Positions 6,443 through 9,463 of a DNA stretch of 9,463 nt are shown here, piece after piece (the stretch's first letter is position 1; every line of letters starts with the position of its first letter). The notes under the pieces are model-generated. The model saw only the letters and a list, made by a program, of their open reading frames with translations, had not been told where the DNA came from and did not search any database. Origin of the DNA: Dehalococcoidales bacterium (GTDB lineage: Bacteria > Chloroflexota > Dehalococcoidia > Dehalococcoidales > RBG-16-60-22); the NCBI GenBank assembly GCA_023135135.1, contig JAGLTT010000020.1:1-9463 (forward strand), written 5' to 3'. Made by a program: the position numbers and the translations under genes.

Positions 6443-6467
6443 CTTACGCAGTCACTTCCATCGTAAG
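6443..6467. promoter_or_regulatory. Dyad CTTACG-N13-CGTAAG over the mog promoter
   Basis: CTTACG (6443-6448) and CGTAAG (6462-6467) are perfect 6-bp inverted arms with centres 19 bp apart. The dyad covers the -35 area of the predicted mog promoter and lies upstream of its start site. It would therefore act as DNA and not as an RNA hairpin. It could be the operator of a dimeric regulator; a chance dyad is possible. Confidence 0.3.
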
Positions 6468-6476
6468 CCTCGGATA

Positions 6477-6485
6477 TGGTACAAT
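6477..6485 (+). promoter_or_regulatory. Extended -10 promoter for mog-trmD-rplS-priA
   Basis: TGGTACAAT combines an extended TGN motif (6477-6479) with TACAAT (6480-6485), five of six to the -10 consensus. The -35 area holds only a poor match (TTCCAT at 6456-6461). An extended -10 can compensate for that. Transcription would begin near 6492, leaving a leader of about 19 nt before the mog ATG. Confidence 0.5.
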
Positions 6486-6510
6486 ATATCTTGTTTCATA
6501 AGGCGTAATT

Positions 6511-7011
6511 ATGTTGAATATTGCCGTACTTACTATCAGTGATAAAGGTTCCCGGGGACAGCGCCAGGACAAGAGCGGCGAGATAATCCGCGATATACTG
6601 TCGCGGGTAGAGAGTACTATTATTAAATATGAGGTTGTCCCCGATGAGCGGGATATTATCGCGGGTAAACTTATCGAGTGGGCTGACGGGGGTGGGGTGG
6701 ATGTTATTTTGACCACCGGCGGTACCGGCCTGGCCCGACGCGATATTACACCGGAAGCGACGCTATCGGTGATAGACAGGAGTGCTCCGGGTTTCGCCGA
6801 GGCGATGAGAGCCAAATCCTTGGAGAAAACGCCGATGGCAGTATTGAGCCGGGGGGTTTCCGGCCTGCGGGGGCAGTGCCTTATCATCAACCTGCCGGGC
6901 AGTCCCAAGGCAGTACAGGAATGCCTTGAAGTGATACTACCGGCAATTCCTCACGCCGTGGAAATCATTAAGGGAGAGGTGACGGAGCATACCATAAGTA
7001 TGCCGGGGTAA
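6511..7011 (+). CDS. mog: MogA/MoaB-family molybdopterin adenylyltransferase
   Basis: Members of this family adenylylate molybdopterin with Mg-ATP before molybdate insertion, in molybdenum (or tungsten) cofactor synthesis. The 166-residue protein opens with [20 protein letters not shown] (4-23), the MoaB/Mog N-terminal signature. The pterin/nucleotide-binding motif [16 protein letters not shown] lies at 68-83, and NLPGSPKAV at 127-135. MogA and MoaB cannot be separated reliably by eye, so the gene symbol is a family-level choice. The ATG has a moderate AAGG site 7 nt upstream and is the first start after an extended -10 promoter. trmD follows 8 nt after the stop codon, so the two are co-transcribed, although their functions are unrelated. 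Confidence 0.88.
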   Translation: MLNIAVLTISDKGSRGQRQDKSGEIIRDILSRVESTIIKYEVVPDERDIIAGKLIEWADGGGVDVILTTGGTGLARRDITPEATLSVIDRSAPGFAEAMRAKSLEKTPMAVLSRGVSGLRGQCLIINLPGSPKAVQECLEVILPAIPHAVEIIKGEVTEHTISMPG

Positions 7012-7019
7012 TCAGGACG

Positions 7020-7799
7020 ATGCGCATTGATATTCTGACATTATTCCCGCAGATGTTCGAGGTGCCGTTTGGCTTTGGCATTTTCAAGCGGGCCGTTGAT
7101 AACGGGCTGGTGAGTCTCAACCTGCATAATATACGGGACTATACCCATGACAAGCACCATACCGCGGATGACTATCCCTATGGCGGCGGCGCCGGCATGG
7201 TGCTTAAACCCGAGCCCATTTTCGAGGCGGTTGAGGCTATCAAGTCCCTCGTTAAGGACGAAGAGGCCGAACTGCCGATTGTTCTGCTTACTCCCCAGGG
7301 GCGGCTATTTTCGCAGCAGATTGCCCGTGAGCTTTCACAGAACCGTCACCTGGTTTTTATTTGCGGTCACTACGAGGGGGTCGACGAGCGGGTACGGGAG
7401 CACCTGGCCACCGATGAAATCAGCATCGGCGATTATGTACTGACGGGTGGCGAGGTCCCGGCCATGGTGGTCATCGATGCCATGCTCCGGCTGGTACCGG
7501 GGGTGCTCGGCTCGGAAGACTCGCTCCTGGAAGATTCTCACGCCAGCGGGCTGCTGGAATACCCGCAGTACACCCGCCCGGAAGACTATCGCGGGTGGAA
7601 GGTGCCGGAAGTTTTACTTTCGGGGAATCACCCCAGGATTGCCAAGTGGCGCCGCGAGCAGATTATCCGGCGGACCCAGGAGCGCCGTCCGGAACTCTTG
7701 AATAAAGCGAATCTCGGTCTCGAAGATAAACAAATAGTAGAACGCCTGACAACCCCGAAGAAATCGGGGTCGCGGGTTAATAAGGATAGGGAGTCTTAA
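7020..7799 (+). CDS. trmD: tRNA (guanine37-N1)-methyltransferase
   Basis: TrmD methylates G37 next to the anticodon of tRNAs reading CNN codons, using S-adenosylmethionine; loss causes +1 frameshifting. The 259-residue SPOUT enzyme has [11 protein letters not shown] (51-61), [12 protein letters not shown] (114-125) and the trefoil-knot segment [13 protein letters not shown] (133-145). R157 and D172 (in LLEDS) look like the counterparts of the E. coli catalytic R154 and D169. [16 protein letters not shown] (178-193) is also typical. The last ~16 residues form a polar tail encoded partly by a perfect palindrome. The Shine-Dalgarno is weak (AGGA only 2 nt from the ATG), so translation may depend on coupling to mog 8 nt upstream. 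rplS starts 1 nt after its stop codon. The usual upstream partners rpsP and rimM are absent here. Confidence 0.97.
   Translation: MRIDILTLFPQMFEVPFGFGIFKRAVDNGLVSLNLHNIRDYTHDKHHTADDYPYGGGAGMVLKPEPIFEAVEAIKSLVKDEEAELPIVLLTPQGRLFSQQIARELSQNRHLVFICGHYEGVDERVREHLATDEISIGDYVLTGGEVPAMVVIDAMLRLVPGVLGSEDSLLEDSHASGLLEYPQYTRPEDYRGWKVPEVLLSGNHPRIAKWRREQIIRRTQERRPELLNKANLGLEDKQIVERLTTPKKSGSRVNKDRES
7752..7770 (+). repeat. Perfect GC-rich palindrome inside the 3' end of trmD
   Basis: ACCCCGA (7752-7758) and TCGGGGT (7764-7770) form a perfect 7-bp stem around AGAAA, about 30 nt before the rplS start. It encodes part of the unusual TrmD tail (residues 245-250). No T run follows, so it is not a terminator. 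It could be a small dispersed palindromic element, or a structure that sets the balance between TrmD and L19. Confidence 0.5.
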
Positions 7800-7800
7800 C

Positions 7801-8742
7801 ATGGATATTGCATCACTGATCGACATCAAAAAGAATCCGAAAATCCCTGACATTGCCCCCGGTGACACGGTGAAGGTCAGTGCCAGGATTGTGGAAGCCG
7901 GCAAAGAACGCATCCAGGTATTTCAGGGAGTGGTCCTCAAGATAAAGCGCGGCGGTACCGGTGCCAGCTTTACGGTACGGCATGTCGCCTATGGAATTGG
8001 CGTTGAGCGTACCTTTCCGCTGTATTCACCGCTCGTGGAAAAAGTAGAAGTGGTAAGGCAGGGAAAGGTTCGCCGGTCACGGCTCTATTATCTGCGCAGT
8101 CTCAGCGGCAAGGAAGCCCGCCGCAAGATAAAGCGTGTGGAGAGAAAGGCGAGGCAGGTCGGCGAGGAGTTGATTGATACTGAACCGGAAGAGGTCCTCG
8201 AACCGGAAGATGTATTAATGGAAGAAGCCAAAGAAGCTGTAGAGGAAGAAGCGGAAGCGGTTGTCGAGGAAAAGACCGAAGAAGCGGTCGAAGAGAAACC
8301 CGAAGCGGTAGCGACCGAAGAGGCACCCGCAGAAACAGCAGAACCCGAAGCAGTCGTTGAAGCGGAACCAGTAGCCGAAGAAGTGGTCGAGGAAAAGACC
8401 GAAGAAGTGGTTGAAGAAAAGCCTGAAGCGGTAGCGGCCGACGAGGCACCGGCGGAAACAGCAGAACCCGCAGCAGTCGTTGAGGCGGAACCGGCAGCGG
8501 AAGAAGTGGTTGAGGAAAAGACCGAAGAAGCGGTCGAAGAGAAACCCGAAGCGATAGCCGCCGAAGAAACGCCGGCGGAAACTCCCGAGCCGGAACCCGA
8601 GGCAGTCGTTGAGGCGGAACCGGTAGCCGAAGAAGAAAAGGCAGCTCCCGAGGAGCCGGCAGAAGCCCCGGCCATGGAGAAAGAAGAAGCCGCTGAAGCC
8701 CCCGCCGAGCCGGCGGAGGAACCTGAGAAAGAAACCCCCTGA
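7801..8742 (+). CDS. rplS: Large-subunit ribosomal protein bL19 with long acidic repeat tail
   Basis: bL19 binds 23S rRNA near the interface with the small subunit. Residues 1 to about 120 are a full-length L19: PGDTVKV (20-26), [12 protein letters not shown] (37-48), [18 protein letters not shown] (56-73) and [10 protein letters not shown] (90-99). The usual protein ends there at about 115-120. Here the frame continues to residue 313. By my count the tail (122-313) holds about 74 Glu and 3 Asp against 10 Lys, no Arg, no Cys and no aromatic residue. It is surely disordered and strongly negative. It contains three tandem repeats of 41, 41 and 43 residues (154-194, 195-235, 236-278). The ATG follows trmD by 1 nt, with an AGGGAG site 7 nt upstream, so expression can exceed that of trmD. 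There is no frameshift and no stop codon between the parts. Confidence 0.95.
   Translation: MDIASLIDIKKNPKIPDIAPGDTVKVSARIVEAGKERIQVFQGVVLKIKRGGTGASFTVRHVAYGIGVERTFPLYSPLVEKVEVVRQGKVRRSRLYYLRSLSGKEARRKIKRVERKARQVGEELIDTEPEEVLEPEDVLMEEAKEAVEEEAEAVVEEKTEEAVEEKPEAVATEEAPAETAEPEAVVEAEPVAEEVVEEKTEEVVEEKPEAVAADEAPAETAEPAAVVEAEPAAEEVVEEKTEEAVEEKPEAIAAEETPAETPEPEPEAVVEAEPVAEEEKAAPEEPAEAPAMEKEEAAEAPAEPAEEPEKETP
8260..8634 (+). repeat. Three tandem 123-129 bp coding repeats in rplS
   Basis: Units at 8260-8382 (123 bp), 8383-8505 (123 bp) and 8506-8634 (129 bp) each begin with codons for VVEEKTEE and end with AEE. The first two differ at roughly 15 positions by eye, mostly third codon positions. The third carries two extra codons (EP). 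Unit lengths keep the frame, which suggests duplication followed by selection on the protein. Copy number could vary between strains. Confidence 0.8.
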
Positions 8743-8800
8743 CCCCGGCCGATAGATAATCGATGCTGGGCATAATCATAGACACCTTCTGGAGTCTGGG

Positions 8801-9463
8801 ATGAGATACGCCGAGGTTAGTGTAAATTCGCCGGCAGCCCAGCGCCGGACTTTCAGCTATGCCATACCCCCCGGACTGGACGTCCGAGGGGGGCAGGCGG
8901 TACTGGTTCCCTTTGGCGAGAGAATTTTGCAGGGTATCGTTCTGGAGTTGGCTGCCGTTCCTGTGGTGGAAGATACCCGTGATATTCTCGATGTCATCGA
9001 GTCGGAGCCGATTCTTACTCCTTCTCATATATCACTGGCGCGCTGGATAAGCGATTACTATCTCTCGCCGCTTTTTGACGCCGTGGCGTTAATGCTGCCG
9101 CCGGGCTTTGAGCGGAAAGCGATCACGTTTGTCAGCCTGGCGCATCCTGATATAGATATTTCATCACTCAACGATGACCAGAGAAAGGCTATCGATCTTT
9201 TATCGGGGCAGGGCAGGGTCGAGCTGAAGAAGCTGGAAAAAGCCCTCGGCAAGAAAAAGGCGTCGGCTGTCGCCTCGCAGCTGGTCCGGCAGGGACTTCT
9301 CACCAGGAGCTATGAGCTGGGGCCGGTTCGGATAAGGCCCAAAACAGAACTTTACATAAGACTATCGGATGATAACCTCGATACTTCGAAATTAACAGTA
9401 AAGCAGTCGGCTCTCGTCGATTATTTAAGGCAACAGTCTGCGCCGGTGTCCTGGGCGGAAGCC
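8801..9463 (+). CDS. priA: Primosomal protein N' (PriA helicase), 5' part only
   Basis: PriA is the 3'-to-5' helicase that restarts collapsed replication forks. The frame is open for 221 codons to the window edge, so only the N-terminal part is seen. Residues 1-105 match the 3' DNA-binding domain: TFSYAIPPGL (17-26), GGQAVLVPFGERILQGIV (30-47), EPILTPSHISLARWISDYYL (69-88) and LPPG (99-102). Residues about 120-215 look like the winged-helix region. The Walker A motif, helicase lobes and zinc-binding cysteines would lie beyond the window. The ATG has GGAG 6 nt upstream. It lies 58 bp after rplS, with no terminator seen between them, so it is probably part of the same operon. Confidence 0.92.
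   Translation, partial: MRYAEVSVNSPAAQRRTFSYAIPPGLDVRGGQAVLVPFGERILQGIVLELAAVPVVEDTRDILDVIESEPILTPSHISLARWISDYYLSPLFDAVALMLPPGFERKAITFVSLAHPDIDISSLNDDQRKAIDLLSGQGRVELKKLEKALGKKKASAVASQLVRQGLLTRSYELGPVRIRPKTELYIRLSDDNLDTSKLTVKQSALVDYLRQQSAPVSWAEA

Noticed and set aside
8088..8675. Minus-strand open frame rich in Ser, Ala, Thr and Gly opposite rplS
   Set aside because: It is another antisense shadow of the repeat. A surface-protein-like composition arises simply by reading GAA and GCN repeats backwards.
8763..8804. 13-codon open frame whose TGA overlaps the priA ATG
   Set aside because: The ATGA overlap is tempting as translational coupling, but there is no Shine-Dalgarno before its ATG, and priA has its own GGAG site. 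Chance is the simpler reading.
8102..9028. Long minus-strand open frame (308 codons) opposite rplS and priA
   Set aside because: It is the shadow of the GAA/GAG/GCN codon bias of the L19 repeat tail. The product is a low-complexity Leu/Arg/Pro string, and both rplS and priA are clearly real on the other strand.

Overview
The window looks like chromosomal housekeeping DNA from a bacterium with moderate GC. The best guess is a member of Chloroflexota close to Dehalococcoidia. That placement is an inference from gene order and remembered family resemblance, since no search could be run. The strongest hint is a division cluster reduced to mraZ-rsmH-ftsA-ftsZ, with no ftsL, ftsI, mur, mraY or ftsW genes. 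This layout is expected in lineages that lack peptidoglycan, such as Dehalococcoides and, independently, mycoplasmas.

Layout. At the left edge is a CvpA-family membrane protein (+). It converges on a minus-strand group, rsmD > coaD > a small 2[4Fe-4S] ferredoxin. rsmD and coaD overlap by 4 nt, and coaD starts with TTG. A promoter with a perfect TTGACA box lies in front of rsmD. Upstream of that, also on the minus strand, is the division operon mraZ > rsmH > ftsA > ftsZ, closed by a GC-rich hairpin followed by a T run. A 265-bp divergent control region (about 6246-6510) separates mraZ from a plus-strand operon, mog > trmD > rplS > priA. The 3' part of priA runs off the window.

Control. The mraZ promoter is nearly consensus (TTGACA, 17 bp, TATAAA). 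Four TGGKN elements at exact 10-bp steps lie over and just downstream of its predicted start site, and a fifth sits in phase inside the promoter spacer. This matches the TGGGN plus 5-bp spacer pattern known for MraZ autoregulation. Two more TGGGG elements 10 bp apart, on the other strand, face the mog-trmD-rplS-priA operon. MraZ might therefore influence both directions.

Oddities. Ribosomal protein L19 carries a tail of about 190 residues that is extremely acidic and built from three tandem ~41-residue repeats. FtsZ has its conserved C-terminal peptide set about 25 residues in from the end, with a short linker before it. A perfect Shine-Dalgarno sequence followed by ATG-TAA-TAA sits in the rsmH-ftsA gap. 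A perfect palindrome encodes part of an unusual TrmD tail. I see no mobile element, CRISPR array, tRNA, rRNA or defence system. Apart from these oddities the region is ordinary, and I do not claim a new multi-gene system.
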